64,000 bases of DNA from Tetrastigma voinierianum. Lineage: Eukaryota > Streptophyta > Magnoliopsida > Vitales > Vitaceae. Under the pieces are notes generated by a model. It ran no database searches and was not told the DNA's origin. It saw nothing but the letters and a program-made list of their open reading frames with translations. How positions within the stretch are numbered: the stretch's first letter is position 1; the number at the start of each line of letters is the position of its first letter. The stretch is taken from NCBI GenBank assembly GCA_016808115.1, contig JAEQBH010000883.1, forward strand, positions 97,270 to 161,269, read 5' to 3'. Made by a program: the position numbers and the translations under genes. This document shows positions 1 through 11,929 of the stretch, one piece after another.

Positions 1-151
1 ATTTGAGAGGAATTACAAAATACGAGTAATAGGAAAAAAAACCATAACATATCCCTTTTTTTTCTCAACTTTTTCTTTTCACAAAAGTCACACCGCACGG
101 GCCTTTAGGTCGAACATAAGCCCAAAATCAAATTTGGGTCACAAAACAACA
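1..151 (-). repeat. Partial 3' LTR of copia element 1
   Basis: Bases 1-151 match 21867-22062 in the same orientation, including the GAGAGGAATTACAAAATA stretch and the segment just inside the LTR start that reads TGTTGTTTTGTGACCC on the minus strand. The flank AAGGTGGAGAT (minus strand) just before the LTR is its polypurine tract. The far end of the LTR is outside the window, so the target duplication cannot be checked. Confidence 0.85.
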
Positions 152-229
152 ATCTCCACCTTGACACGAATTCTCATCATAAGCAGAAAAACGTCAACAG
201 ACTTTATATCTCAAAACAATATCAAAATC

Positions 230-1519
230 ATACTCTTCTTCCACAACAAAGCCCCATAAGGCAAAACTCAGCAACCAAGTCCCACCAAGTTTGAAACAAT
301 GCAGAGACTTGTCTATAGGAAGTGACTTAGTCATCATATCTCGTAGATTGTTCCCTTGGTTCTAACTTTACTCACAACAATGTCACCACGATCAATAATC
401 TCAAGATAAATGACACTACATCAATATGTTTCGTCTTCTCATGAAACATCTGATCTTTGGTGAGAAATATAGCACTCTAGTTATCACAAAATAATGTACT
501 GATCTGCAACTAATCACTTAGCTCCCTAAACAATCCCTTTAACCAAAGGGCCTCTTTACAAGCTTTTGTAACTTCCATGTACTCGCTTCATACGATACAA
601 AGCCTATCGGCCACCAAAGAGTAAATTTTCCAATTAATAGCACAACCTCCAATGGTGAACACGTATCCTATAAGGGATCTCCTCTTATCGAGATATCCAG
701 CATAATCATAATCAACATACCCTGCAAGTCCATCTCTAATCCTACCAAACTGCAAACAAACACTACTGTATCCAAGCAAGTATCGCATGATCCACTAAAC
801 TGCTTTCCAATGTTCCTTACCATGTTTTTCCATGTACATGCTGACTGCATAGGTCAAATATGGACACGAACACACCATGGCATACATCAAAGAACCCACA
901 GCACTAGAATATGGTACTCTAGACATGTAGTCAACCTCCTCACCTGACTATGGACATGGGGCAGATGAAAGTTTGAAATGAGCCATGCGAGTGCAGTAAT
1001 GCCTTTCCATTCCCGCATGTTGAACCCGTCAAGACCTTCCAATAATATATCCTAACTCAAGGATAATATTTCTACCTATCCCCGTAATCTCCATCCCATC
1101 TTCACGCTCCTGCATCTCATCTCAAACTCCGCATTAAGTCAAGGCTGATAGTTCTTATCCTTCTTCACTCTCGTTGCTATTAGCATGTCATCAACATATA
1201 AGAGCAACACGAATGACTCATCATTGCATTGTTTGAAGTAGACACAACTATCAAAGCTACTCCTCTTAAAATCATGAGAGATCATGAATGAGTCAGATAT
1301 CTTATACCATTGTCTAGGAGACTGTTTTAGACCATAAAGAGAGCTCTTAAGTAGGAAAACATAATCCTCCTTACCTGAAGCTGTAAGGACACCCTGCTCA
1401 TCTGAATTAGGAACCAAACCAGTCTCAAACTCCACCTGTTTATCAACTCTTTGCACGATCTCAACACTAGACTTTTTAGGAGGCAAGACCTGAATCATGG
1501 AAGTCTCATAAAAAATCAC
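230..1519 (-). pseudogene. Copia reverse transcriptase and RNase H remnant
   Basis: The minus-strand reading at 1519-1139 gives the copia RT signatures SLYGLKQSPRQWY and LLLYVDDMLIAT; the YVDD catalytic box is intact. The RNase H part follows at about 1110-300 with recognisable pieces such as YVDYDYAGYLDKRRS and GGCAINWK, and ends with a fragment resembling the histidine-rich RNase H tail (KTKHIDV). Frameshifts separate the pieces and the N-terminal fingers of RT are reduced. In a working element this enzyme would copy the RNA into cDNA in cytoplasmic particles. It is not functional here. Confidence 0.85.
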
Positions 1520-1639
1520 ATCTCCGTTTAATTACCAATTTCGTTTCAGACACCACACTTATAAATTTTTCACACTAGATTTATAACCAAGAATATACAC
1601 TTCATCGATCTAGGTTCGAACTTCCCATTATCAACATTT

Positions 1640-2674
1640 ACATGTAGTGGCATCCAAAATTTTCAAATTTGAATAAGGAGGACTACTGCACTCATACCTT
1701 TAAGGAGTATTCTTCTCTATAACAACTAAGGGAGAACGGTTGATCAAATAACATGCAGTGGACGCAGCTTCTACCCAAAAAGACTTCAACGACCGAGCAT
1801 TAGAGAGCATGCATCTAACCTTCTCCATCAAAGTCTTATTCATATGCTTCGCTACACCATTCTGTTGTGGAGTATGACGAACTGTAAGATGTCTAACAAT
1901 TCCTTTTCTTGCACAGAGTGTTAAACTCATTATAATAAAACTATAACCCATTATCGCATAAGACATTCCCACCCGGCTTTCTCCCCGTTGTTTCTCAATC
2001 ATTGTCTTCCAACCTTGGAATGTTGAAAACACATCACCTTTGCTTCTAGAAGAATACCCATACCTTTACATGAGAAATCATCAATGGTCGTCAACACATA
2101 AGAGCACCTCCAATATAAGATACTTTTGCAGGTCCCCAAAGGTCTGAATGTAGATAGTCAAGCAGCCCCTTTGACTTATGAATGCCTGAAAAGAATCTAA
2201 CTCGCTTTTGTTTCCCAAAAACACAGTGCTCACAAAACTGTAACTTAATTGTTTTCTGCCCATCTAGAAGTCCTCTTCTTCTCAACTCTGCCATACCATT
2301 TTCGCTCATGTGCCCAAGACGCATGTGCTAGAGTCGTAATATCATCCTCTAATAATGAATGAGATGCACAACAACATCTCCTATAACAATAGAACCTTGC
2401 ATAACATATAACATGGCGGTCTTTACGACCTTCATCACAACTAAGGCCTTTACTAATCTTCGTGACTTCACCTTCACTGTATTTGCACTCCTTTAAGTGC
2501 CAAGAAGACTCAAGATATCAAACTCCTCTTCAAATCAGGAAAATGTTTGACGTCACCAAGAGTACAAACTACTCTATCAAACATCCTAATGCGAACTGTC
2601 CTAATACCTACTACCTTACAAGATGCATTGTTACCCATCAAACTGGCCAGACCTTACGCACGTGCTCTGCTTTT
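1640..2674 (-). pseudogene. Copia integrase, GAG-pre-integrase and protease C-terminal remnant
   Basis: From 2674 downward the minus strand resumes the protease region (SGQ then MGNNAS), followed by GAG-pre-integrase (MRLGHMSENGMAEL, with CEHCVFGKQKRVRF as the second half of the zinc-binding region at about 2324-2150). The integrase core follows, with LHSDLWGPAKV and the C-terminal core at 1870-1700 (HTPQQNGVAKHMNKTLMEK). The catalytic Glu neighbourhood is recognisable, but frames change several times and an Asp-bearing middle part is disrupted. Right-hand neighbour is insert B; left-hand neighbour is the RT remnant. Confidence 0.82.
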
Positions 2675-3905
2675 TAGAGTAGTAAAGACCTTCCCTCGAT
2701 CATAGCCAGGAAGTGATTCACCCGCAGCTGATACCTATTAACCTAATTTTCTAGCATGACCATCTCAAGCATAGATTCAAGGCGATATAAATTTGTTCTA
2801 AAAGCCGAAAGTGAAAATTTGAAAATAAATCATAACCTTGTAAAACTACCACTATTATGGTGTTTAAAATGTCATGTTCATATATGCTTCAGTCTCTAAC
2901 TACTTGTATTCATACAAGTTTCACTATAACAAAATATTACATTTACACTTCTATTACAAAAAAAATCAAGGATCTACGTAGGACTCCTAATATTGTGTTA
3001 GCCTTGACGTGTACGGGATGCCCCTGGCGACCTCTTCAGAACTTACATAGATGAAACACCCGTGTTAAGCTTCTAGCTTAACAGAAAAAAAGAATAACAT
3101 ATATGACCAGTTACAGTGATCCTCAATTACTATAATACCCCAAATTATACCATAACAGATTTATAACATGCTTAGGGTATTATAAAAGTAAATGTATATT
3201 TTTTTTTGGAATAAAATAATGCTAAAAATAAAATAAGCAAAACCCGGAATTAATCTAAGGGTCAAAGGTAAATTAGTAATTTACCAATCCAGGACTTAAA
3301 GGTCATAAGATGAAAAGATTATATGCTAAGTAGGAATATGGAATAAGTTGATTGCAAATAATAGAAAGAGAAAGGACCAATTAGCAAAAAATGGAAAATT
3401 GGACTCAAAAATGGATAAGACCGAACATGGTCTTAAACATATCCCATTTTAGCTTAGAATTAGGGCATTTACGTAGAGAGAAGAGAAGATGAGAAGAAGA
3501 GAAAGAGAGAAGAGAAGAAGAGAAGAAGAAGAAGGAAGAAGGAGAGAAGAAGAAGCTTTTAAGGTATGGATACTGGTTTAGGAATTGTATGGAATATGTG
3601 TATGGATTTGTATGGAATTTGTAATGCCCCAAAAATACCCTAGAATTTTTATAATAATTTTATTATATATTCCTGTAAGACTTGAAATAACTGGTTTTTC
3701 CTGAAAATCGATAAATTGACAAATTGTGAAATGTAAATTTATGAACCCGGAATTGTGGCATCAGAACAAGGATAAAATTGAAATTGCCAAGGGGATATAA
3801 AAATCAAAATGGGAGTAGAGATGGGCCATAATAGAAATAAAAACAAAGCTGATGGTAAAATTAAAAGGGTGAAGGACTTAATTGCAATATGGAGAATTAT
3901 GGGAG

Positions 3906-4025
3906 TATAAAAGGGAGTGTGGAGACAAACAAAATTCATTTGTCTCATTTTTGGTTAGGGAAAAAACGTATGAGAGGAGAAGGAGGGAGAAAACAAGAGG
4001 AAGAAGAAGGAGAAGGAGAGGAAGT
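3906..4025 (+). promoter_or_regulatory. Probable core promoter and GA-rich leader of LTR A
   Basis: TATAAAAG at 3906-3913 is followed about 55 bases later by a run of GA-rich sequence (3967-4025) ending shortly before AAGGTATG, a possible splice donor. The same arrangement occurs in the two other copies of this LTR. The promoter role is inferred from position and motif. Confidence 0.5.
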
Positions 4026-5039
4026 CCAAAACCAAGGTATGTTTTCATCTTAGGATCAAGTGTGTTTAGATTTGCTAAGGCTTTGGTTTGGAGAATTGTT
4101 CCTCCTTTGTCTAGGGTTTTGTGGAAGAGATCACCCAAACCCTTGAATTGTTGAGGTTATGTGGGTAAAACCCCAAATGGTAGAAAATAAACATGGAATC
4201 ATCAAAATTATATGATGTTTAGAAGAATTAATGGACCTGGGGGTGAATTCATATTTTACCTGTGGTTTTGTAATGAGGGCTCCAAACCACCAATACAAGT
4301 ATTTTCGTTGTTTTCGATGATTTCCATGATGATTTTATGAATTAAGGAATGGGGAAGAGTATAAGGAGAATTGCATCAAAAGTGGCAAAAGATGCAAATC
4401 TGGACAATTTTCCTAACATGTACCTGGCAGATATAAATGTGGGTGTACCCGGTACACCCTAACTGTGAGGCCAACATGTATCGGTATTATAGTCCAACTC
4501 CACTGTACAGCAATTGTCGTAACATGTACCGGTACAGTCTAGGTGCACCGCACAAAGTGAGCCCAAAATGACAGATTGTGTAGTTTTAATGTGATGAAGC
4601 CTCTTAAATTCATACACCGTTAGTATAGGAACCTTAAGAAATGAATAATTAGGGTTCGACAAGAATGTGACTAAGTAAAAACGTGATCGCACTGGGCCAT
4701 CAAAGAAAGCATTAGTATGATTAATTGTTTAACCACTAAGAGTGAATAAATTAGTCAATTGTAAAGTGTGAAGACGACATAACCTCGACTCTAGGAGTGA
4801 TGTCAGGAAGGAAAAAAGAATCGAGCACTGGTTTGTTCTAATTGTTCTTATTCCACTTTGTTTATACTTGTTCCGTTTCCTATTTGTTCTCTTCGCTCTC
4901 TATTCGCGGAAATATACATATATATATTGATTTGAATCATTGTTATTCAAATGTTTGTCAAAATATGCATGTGTGAGTATTCGAAAGAACAAGCTTAATT
5001 TATCGGGTGACAAAAGTAAATTGATTTGAAACACATTAT

Positions 5040-5392
5040 TGAATGACAAACATGACGGATTCACCAACCTAATTGGCTACGAGGTAACCGATATTTCCGT
5101 CTAACGAATCACATTGCTATTGAATGACAAAACAGACAGATTCACCAACCGACCAGCCGTGGGATGCCGACTTCTATAGTCATATGTGAGACTCGCATTG
5201 TTTAATGCAAAATCATTATCATACCGACATAAATGCAGACAGATTCACCAACCGACCGGCCGTGGAATGTCTAATTTATAGTCATATAAAATGCACATTG
5301 ACATAAACCACATTACTATCGAACGACAAACACTTACGCGATTCACCAACCGAATCGCCGGGATGTCGAATTCTATAGCCATATGTGAGACA
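5040..5392 (+). repeat. Degenerate tandem array in LTR A (about 4 units of 80-100 bp)
   Basis: Units share GATTCACCAACCGACC, GCCGTGGGATG and CTATAGTCATATGTGAGAC. Four units are recognisable with differing spacing. Equivalent but differently diverged arrays occur at 40195-40560 and 53580-53960 in the sister LTRs. Confidence 0.75.
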
Positions 5393-6229
5393 AAACCTAA
5401 AAGCTAATTAACGGTATTGAAAAGTGTATTTGTATAAGTATTTCCTTTACATTATACGTATATCAGAGCAAAGGCATTATTTTGATAACGCATGATTTAT
5501 ATGAACGAAAAATGGAATACGTAATCAGATAGAACCATTAAGCATTAAAATGCTTAGCGATGTTTTTATCAATGCGCAGGTACCGAGTGATAGACATTGA
5601 AGCAAGACCTAAGATCGAGAAGCTCAGAGTCATAAAGAAGGAATTGCGGAGTATGCTCCGTCATATGCATTACTCCATTTCTTTTGAACATTGACATTTT
5701 GTAAAACAGTTTGAACTCTGAATCATTATTTTTGTAAAGGCATTTTGTTAAATGTAAACGTTATGAATCTTTGTTACTGTAATCAGTTTTATGGCTGCCT
5801 AAAATGACTGCTTCCCGCTAAATTAAAAAGGTCTGAAATAGAATAACATAAACAAAATGTTTTGAAGAAATAATTGAAAATGTCGGAGTAAACCGGGCTT
5901 CGCTTGATCCGCCAACGGCCTGTAGTTAGGATTCGGTCGCGGCTAATTTTTGAAAATTAAAATTTAATAAAACGATAACAAAAAGGATTTGATTAATGGC
6001 TTTAAACGAGCGTCCCCGAGGCTTCGGGCTGATCCGCCACCCGGCGTCGTGGCTCAAGTCAGGTCGCACAGACCACGGGGTTAGGAATTTCCAACTTTCT
6101 TTACATGTTAGAATTTAACTTACAAATGTGTTTGGTTTGGTTGTGGTCCTCACGGAGGAAAAATTTGTAGTAGAGGAAAATGTCGGGTTTAGGGGAGATG
6201 CTGTCCGTTTTTTTTAAACCTATGTTTTG

Positions 6230-6775
6230 TTTTCGGGCTATAACTGGTCATCATCATCCAAATCGGAGCGATTCAAATTATTGCAAACTAAAATTTAGGA
6301 AAAACAAATACTTGAAATAGGTGTATGCAATTGGGACCCTTAATGCACCTAGAAACTGCCAAAGGAAGCTAGGTTGCATGACACAATTGATTATGTTTTG
6401 AAATTAGAGTAGTCCTGTTTGTTTTAGCCATAACTTGGCCATCACTCATCTAAATCGAGTGATTCAAAATTTTGGGTAAACTATACTTCTAGGGGAACAA
6501 ATCTCATTGAAATATGTGTATGCAAATTTGGACCCCAGTGCACTTAGAAATTCGTCAAAGGGGAGCTAGGTTGCATGACACAACTGGTTCTGTTTTGACA
6601 TTAGAGTAGTCCTGGTTGTTTGGGCTTACTGTTGAGTCATGATCACTAAACATAGATTAAAATTAAAATTAGACTTGTGAGAATGTTATCCTTGAAATAG
6701 TGTCTCACTTGAACCCCATTGTATCAAGAAAATTTGTCTAAAAGGAAGCTCGCTTTGTAAGAAATAGTTGATAGT
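6230..6775 (+). repeat. Three tandem units of about 190 bp in LTR D
   Basis: Each unit has GGCCATAACT-like text, a segment resembling AAATCGAGTGATTCAAA, then GTGTATGCAA, GCACCTAGAAA, AAGCTAGGTTGCATGACACA and TTAGAGTAGTCCTG. The third unit is the most diverged. Insert B has a comparable, more decayed triplet at 19690-20160 on the other strand. Confidence 0.75.
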
Positions 6776-8484
6776 ATACTTAAATACATGAAAATGAAAA
6801 AAAATAAGAGTAAATGATCGGAATATCGTGATATGATTACCTGACAACAATAGTTATTCTGGGGGATAAGGAAATATATAATCAAAATAAAAATAAAAAT
6901 GATCATTCGCTGTAACATGGTGTAGGGATAGACGGGCATGCTCTATTAGTGATAAAAGTCTCAGAGCATATTGATCGGGCTGGCCTTGTTTTGAGACACA
7001 TGTAGCCTTCGAGCCCTTATAGAGGCCATTGGTTCTACAATGATAACAACACCTGCCCTTTATAGAGGTCATTGTCTCTATACGATAACAACGCCTGGGG
7101 TCTCTTATAGTTTCCCGTATCCACTTCTTAAGGCATATGCATGAAACATAAAAACAAATAACAAGTGAATATGCAAATGGCATGTGAATATTATAAAATG
7201 ATATAGATACGCATAAGTATAAGACTGTTATGTGATGATAAGTATACTGTGATAAGAAAAAGAAGCAAAGTATAAAATGATACGAAATGTATATCAACAA
7301 TGATAAGAAATGAAACATGATATGATAAATAAGTATGAGATATGTATAAGCATGTGTAAATGATATGTATGAAATATGTATATGCATGTGTCTTACGTGT
7401 TATGATCCTTATTAGAGGTCGTCCAAAAGTATTATTCCCACAAGATATAAGCTTAGCACGGGTGTTTCATGTGAGACCCCGGGTAAAGTAAAATGATAGA
7501 CACGTTGGTAAACCGGGAATTTCTCCGATCTCGATGACGATGCGATATTACCGCCAGTTCGTCTTCACAAATCTAGGTACATAGTCGAATTTCAATAAAT
7601 TTGTACTGAATTGCACGATTTCGAGATAAACGGACGAATGAGAGGGGTGACATGTGGCATGGAAGACATGCTGGCTGGAACCTAAGGAGAGGACACGTGC
7701 ACTGGTGGAAGCCAAGGTCACACTTCTATCTCGTATGAGAGGATAGTGGTGAAAGTGGGCATGAATGACATGTGGGATACTATGTGTCATGAGGAGAGAA
7801 GGAAGAGGTATTTTACACCTAGATAAGTATTCTCCACCTAAAGCAAATGAAACGGAAAGAGGAGAGAAAAAGTGGAAAAGAAAAGCAGGAGAAGAAAGAA
7901 AAAAAAAAAGAAAAAGAAAGAAAGAAGAAAGATTAACGGAAAGGAAAGAGAACCGTAGGCTCTTCCATTAACAAATGAGGAGTTGCAAAGAAGGAACTGA
8001 TCTCGCCCTTCGAGAGGTAGGGTTCTTCCTACTCTGGTTAGTCTTTGTTTAAGAGTCATGAAATGGTCATGAGAGCAGTCTTGAGTAAATGGGCTGGTTT
8101 AAAGAATACCCCGATAGAAATTGTCGTTGGTCGGGACCCGCCGGGTCTGCGGTAGTATCTTAATCGCAGCTAACCGATTGGTTGTATCAGGAATGGGGGA
8201 TTTGAGCAGTCGATCTTGGCTGTACCGTGCATGCCGCTTTTTATGAGTTCGAGATTTAAATTCAGTTTTTTGTGTGTTATTGATCGTTTGAATAACATGC
8301 AGGAGAAAATAATGTTAATATATGCATGCTTGTTATATATTAACATGATGCTTGATGTGAAGCATGTATTATGAGTGTTGCATGTAGTTTCCATTATGCA
8401 TGTAACATGGGATATTATGCAGTGACATTGTCATTGCATGTGCATGGGGTCATCATGTGGATCGGGTGTGAGTGCATGAATAAA

Positions 8485-8725
8485 ATGGGTATTCAGAGGG
8501 TTGTCCAAAGAATGTTGATTCGAGGGTTGTCTAATAAATTATATTGAGGTTTGTCCAATGAACTCTATCTATAGTTGTCCAATAAGGGGTTCCCGAGATG
8601 GTCCAATGGTTTGGTACTGTGAGGTCAGTCTAAAGGGTTTACTATTCGGAGGATTGTCCAAGTGTGTAAAAAAAAAAAAAAATGTATATATATATATATA
8701 TTCAAGGGTTGTCTGATATCAGAGG
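8485..8725 (+). repeat. GGGTTGTCCAAT minisatellite and A/TA tract, 5' LTR of C
   Basis: Irregular units of 25-40 bp centred on GGGTTGTCCAAT and GGTTTGTCCAATGAACTCTAT occur here, followed by an A15-16 run and about ten TA units. The other LTR has more copies of the 25-bp unit and a far longer AT run. Confidence 0.75.
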
Positions 8726-9389
8726 TTGTTCAGTGGGTTTCAAAAACAAAAGCTTTTTAAATCCGCTTCATACACGGAAATTGTACGATGAGAAAGTCAA
8801 CGAGATCAAGATGACATAAACATTCATAGAGATATGCATATTTTAGTATGAATGCGCAGAATGATTTTATGGATTATGCCATTGCATGCACTTAGGTGGG
8901 AGAGTTCTTGTAGGAGACTTTCATTGGCATAACTCACCCCGTCATGGGAAAACTATTTTCAAGTATCGGCACTAAGAGAAGGCACTTCATGAGGTCTTAG
9001 TCGAGAGGAAGATCTAAGAGGCTTATCGTGTTCTTTGTAAAATTTCGGTAGAAAACCCAATTTTTGTTTTAAACTGAACTGCTGCTGTACTTTGTACTTG
9101 TGATGTAAATAAATTGTAATTAAACTCAGATTATATGTTTAATACAATTTGGTAAGGGCTGTGTCTTACCTTGAGGGGACGTTGGTTGTGTCTGAACCAT
9201 AGGAAGTCGCTCTATTTCGATCCTATGTATTAGCCAAAATTTAAGATTGATTTTTGTTAGGAATTAAAGGGAATTTGGCCCTATTTTCTTCTGGTATATT
9301 GTGAGTCCACATAAGCTTGATGTAGGCTTCGAATCACCCAAATCGAACCCCACACCCCAAGTTATGGCCTTTACTTCTGGAAGGGTCTC

Positions 9390-9930
9390 GAGAGATGAGC
9401 GCCGCAGCTCTTCGGGCCGAATTGACCTTCGCGCAGCCAGCCTTCTTTGACGACCTGACCTCTTGCGCAGAGCTGAACTGACCTCTTTGGTCATAGCTGA
9501 GCTCTCCTGGATGAGCTGACCTCTTGTGCAGAGCTGAGCTAACCTTTGGTCGAGATGAGCTCCCTTCTGATGAGCCGACTTCGCGCAGCCAGCCGACCTT
9601 CTTCGTCGAGCCGGCCTCCCGATGAGCTAACCTCTTGCGCAGAGTTGAGCTGACCTCTTCATCGATGAGCCTCGATGAGCCGGTTCTGCGAGCCGAGCCG
9701 ACCTCTTGGTCGAGCCGAAGCTCTCCCTCGATGAGCCGACCAAAGAGTCGAATGATTCTTCGCAGAGCCGAGCTCTCCTGGATGAGTCGACTCGCCAGAT
9801 GAGCTGTCCCTTTGCCAGAGCTGAGCCTTCCGCCGCCGACTTTTCGCCACAGAGCCGAGCTCTTCCGGTCGAGCCTAACAGTGGATGAGCGCCAGAGGTC
9901 GAGTCACCCCTTTGTCAATGCGTCTACCGG
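9390..9930 (+). repeat. GAGCTGA/GAGCCGA degenerate array, 5' LTR of C
   Basis: More than twenty occurrences of GATGAGC, GAGCTGACCTC, GAGCCGACTT and GCAGAGCTGAGC are packed into 0.5 kb at irregular spacing (about 20-60 bp). Many units contain the self-complementary AGCT or GAGCTC core. The matching array in the other LTR is at 17400-17930. Confidence 0.8.
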
Positions 9931-9954
9931 CGTCAACAGGAACGAAACGGCACA

Positions 9955-10450
9955 ATAACTTCTACCGACCATAACTTTCTCGCTCGTTCGTTTCACGCGT
10001 CAGACTTTATGAAATCCCTTGAGTCTAAAATCCATCCATATATGGATCAAAATAATATGAGCTCATATTGTGTTCGAAAGAGACGAAGACGTAGGTACCG
10101 CTTCTGCCTGCATGTCATTGTCGCTCATGAAGCGCTAACTTCCTGGATGACCTACAACTTCCTCGTCCGGTTCAAGCTTCAGGTGTTCTTAGACTCTATG
10201 GAAAGATCCTTGAGTCTAGAATCTGACCACATTCTGCGGATGGCATTTCAGCTCAACACAGCCGAGCCGACTTTATGGCTGAGCTGATAATGAGCCGACT
10301 CCTCATCTAGGGAATGAGCTCTAAGAATGCCAACTTCGATGACCATAACTTCCTCGTCCAAGTCCGCTTTAAGGCTTCGACTCTATGGAAACGACCAGCC
10401 CAGAATCTAACCATATGCCTGTGGATGGAATTTGGTGTCCACATAGTTTC
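9955..10450 (+). repeat. Three CCATAACTT modules, 5' LTR of C
   Basis: Three tandem modules share CCATAACTTCCTCGTCC-like text followed by CTCTATGGAAAG, TTGAGTCTAGAATC and (in two of them) GGATGGAATTTGG. The spacing is about 180 bp. The same three modules are at 17935-18445 in the 3' LTR. Confidence 0.75.
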
Positions 10451-10642
10451 TGAAAAGTTGATTATTGTACTAAGTGCACAAACTACTAGAGTCTTGAATG
10501 AGAGGTACTGTTATGTGTCACTGCTTGATAATTGAGTGACACGTGAATATGCGTGAATGAGGCTATTATATAGCTTGTTGAAGGTTACCTGTGAAAAAAA
10601 AAAAAAAAAGAGACCCCCGGCATTTGTTGTGCCTAAGTAGCT

Positions 10643-10657
10643 TGGTATCGTGAGCCT
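10643..10657 (+). other. Primer binding site of element C (tRNA-Met type)
   Basis: TGGTATCGTGAGCC differs from the canonical TGGTATCAGAGC by two small changes and lies 20 bases after the 5' LTR. The gap is longer than usual, so either the LTR edge or the spacer has changed. Confidence 0.7.
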
Positions 10658-11094
10658 AGGGTTTATAAATACCTAAGAGCCAACGCCGATACTACCAAGA
10701 ATGCTTAAGTATCAGAAAATTTAGTACATGATTACTCCTCATTAAATGTTATGGGTTTAGATCATGCATCCACCGTGCATTCCCGATGAATTGTTGCATG
10801 ATATTATGCTATATATTATGGAATTATATGCTCGTGAATAGTATATAGGAAGTATCGAACACTCGGGTGAGAAGTTAACCTTGTGGGTTCTAAAATAAAT
10901 AAATAAATTGCTATTTGATATATGTAGATGGTAAGTCATAGTGATTTTGTGGGTCACCCACGAGGCACACCGCCTATTTTTTATCAGCAGGCCTTTATAG
11001 AGGCCATGGTGCCGCAGCTCACGCCATTGCACAGCCGTGCGCGGACACGGAGGACAAGAATAACCTGTGAGGTTTAGCGGTACATCCTCCTCCA

Positions 11095-11720
11095 AAGATT
11101 TAGAGATGGGACCACATGACCATTGGTTCCGGCTGTAAAGTTGAGAGAGTTTTGAGGCTGGTGAAGATTACCTCCGACGTTACAAAGATCAGGCTAGCTA
11201 CATTTCAGCTAGAGGGTGAGTCCTGTGTATGGCGGATTCAAGTTAAAGCCTCAAGAAATTTGAGGCAATGACATGGGAGGAGTTTAGAGAGCTCTTCATG
11301 GGCAAGTTTTTCCCTGCAGATCTTCAGATATTAAAAGCCTGGAAGTTCCTCGAAGCCGAGACAAGGGACGAAGGATAAGATTTCAAGTACGGGCTGTTTA
11401 CAAAGTTAGCACGCTGATGATTAAGGTACTTTATACGCTGTGAGAAAGTTCAAGGATGGTTCAAGTCGGTTCCATCCAAGATCAGGACTTCCCCAGAAGA
11501 TGGATTCTATGGTCGACAACTTTGGCCATAGAGAGATAGATGATGCCCGAGTATCTGAGATACAAAAATGGAGATAGTCGGAATGAGGGTCGCCTCTTTT
11601 CGAAGCCGGGAAATAAGCAAAGGACTTCGGTCCCACGGCTATATTCAGATAGACCGCGACCTTCGTGGTCAAAGCCGATAAGGCTCTAGCTACCAGACTG
11701 ATGACATGTTATCACAAGCA
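11095..11720 (+). pseudogene. Gag remnant of element C
   Basis: Readable gag pieces include TWEEFRELFMGKFFP (about 11270-11315), the preceding LATFQLEGESCVWR, and AVRKFKDGSSRFHP after a frameshift (about 11437). These correspond to the retrotransposon gag capsid domain of Ty3/gypsy elements. Stops (for example after DEG at about 11375) and frame changes are frequent. A zinc-knuckle motif is not convincingly visible. Gag would assemble the particle that packages element RNA. 10660-11094 holds the leader and no clear coding. Confidence 0.78.
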
Positions 11721-11929
11721 TCGCACCGACATATGAGACGGATCGCCTACGAGGCAAGGATCCTAGAGTCAAGGAAACACCTCAGCCTACCATCGGGACA
11801 CACTCAGACACAAGATGTTTTCTACCTCTTGCATAGGCTGGGAACAGATATCATCTCCAGGTGCGACACGGGCACCGGCGAGGCCAGATAGCCAAAGAGG
11901 CTGTGGCATGGGTCGAGAGGTTGCGGGCG

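Larger units (their letters stand above)
3620..6084 (+). mobile_element. Insert A: solo LTR of gypsy family A (2.5 kb) inside D
   Basis: It starts TGTAATGCCCCAAAAATACC and is flanked by GAATT at 3615-3619 and 6085-6089. The end reads GGGGTTAG, so the canonical terminal CA is not present. The whole sequence is homologous to 38688-41372 (same strand) and to the reverse complement of about 52975-55395: the TATA region, purine-rich leader, internal tandem array, and the tail around TTTAATAAAACG can all be matched in order. There is no internal coding region and no second LTR, so this is a solo LTR. Confidence 0.78.
7470..10622 (+). repeat. 5' LTR of element C (3.15 kb)
   Basis: Homologous over its whole length to 15377-18621, with many small indels. 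It contains in order: a GA-rich block (7855-7950), a GGGTTGTCCAAT-type minisatellite (8485-8640), a poly(A)/(TA) tract, a GAGCTGA-type array (9390-9930), three CCATAACTT modules (9955-10450) and an A-run before the terminal ACCCCCGGCA. Confidence 0.85.

Noticed and set aside
6854..7387. 177-codon minus-strand reading
   Set aside because: AT-rich antisense text inside solo LTR D, with no domain and no conservation in B.
7838..8059. Poly-Phe/Leu reading and its Lys/Arg-rich complement
   Set aside because: Product of the GA-rich leader tract of LTR C.
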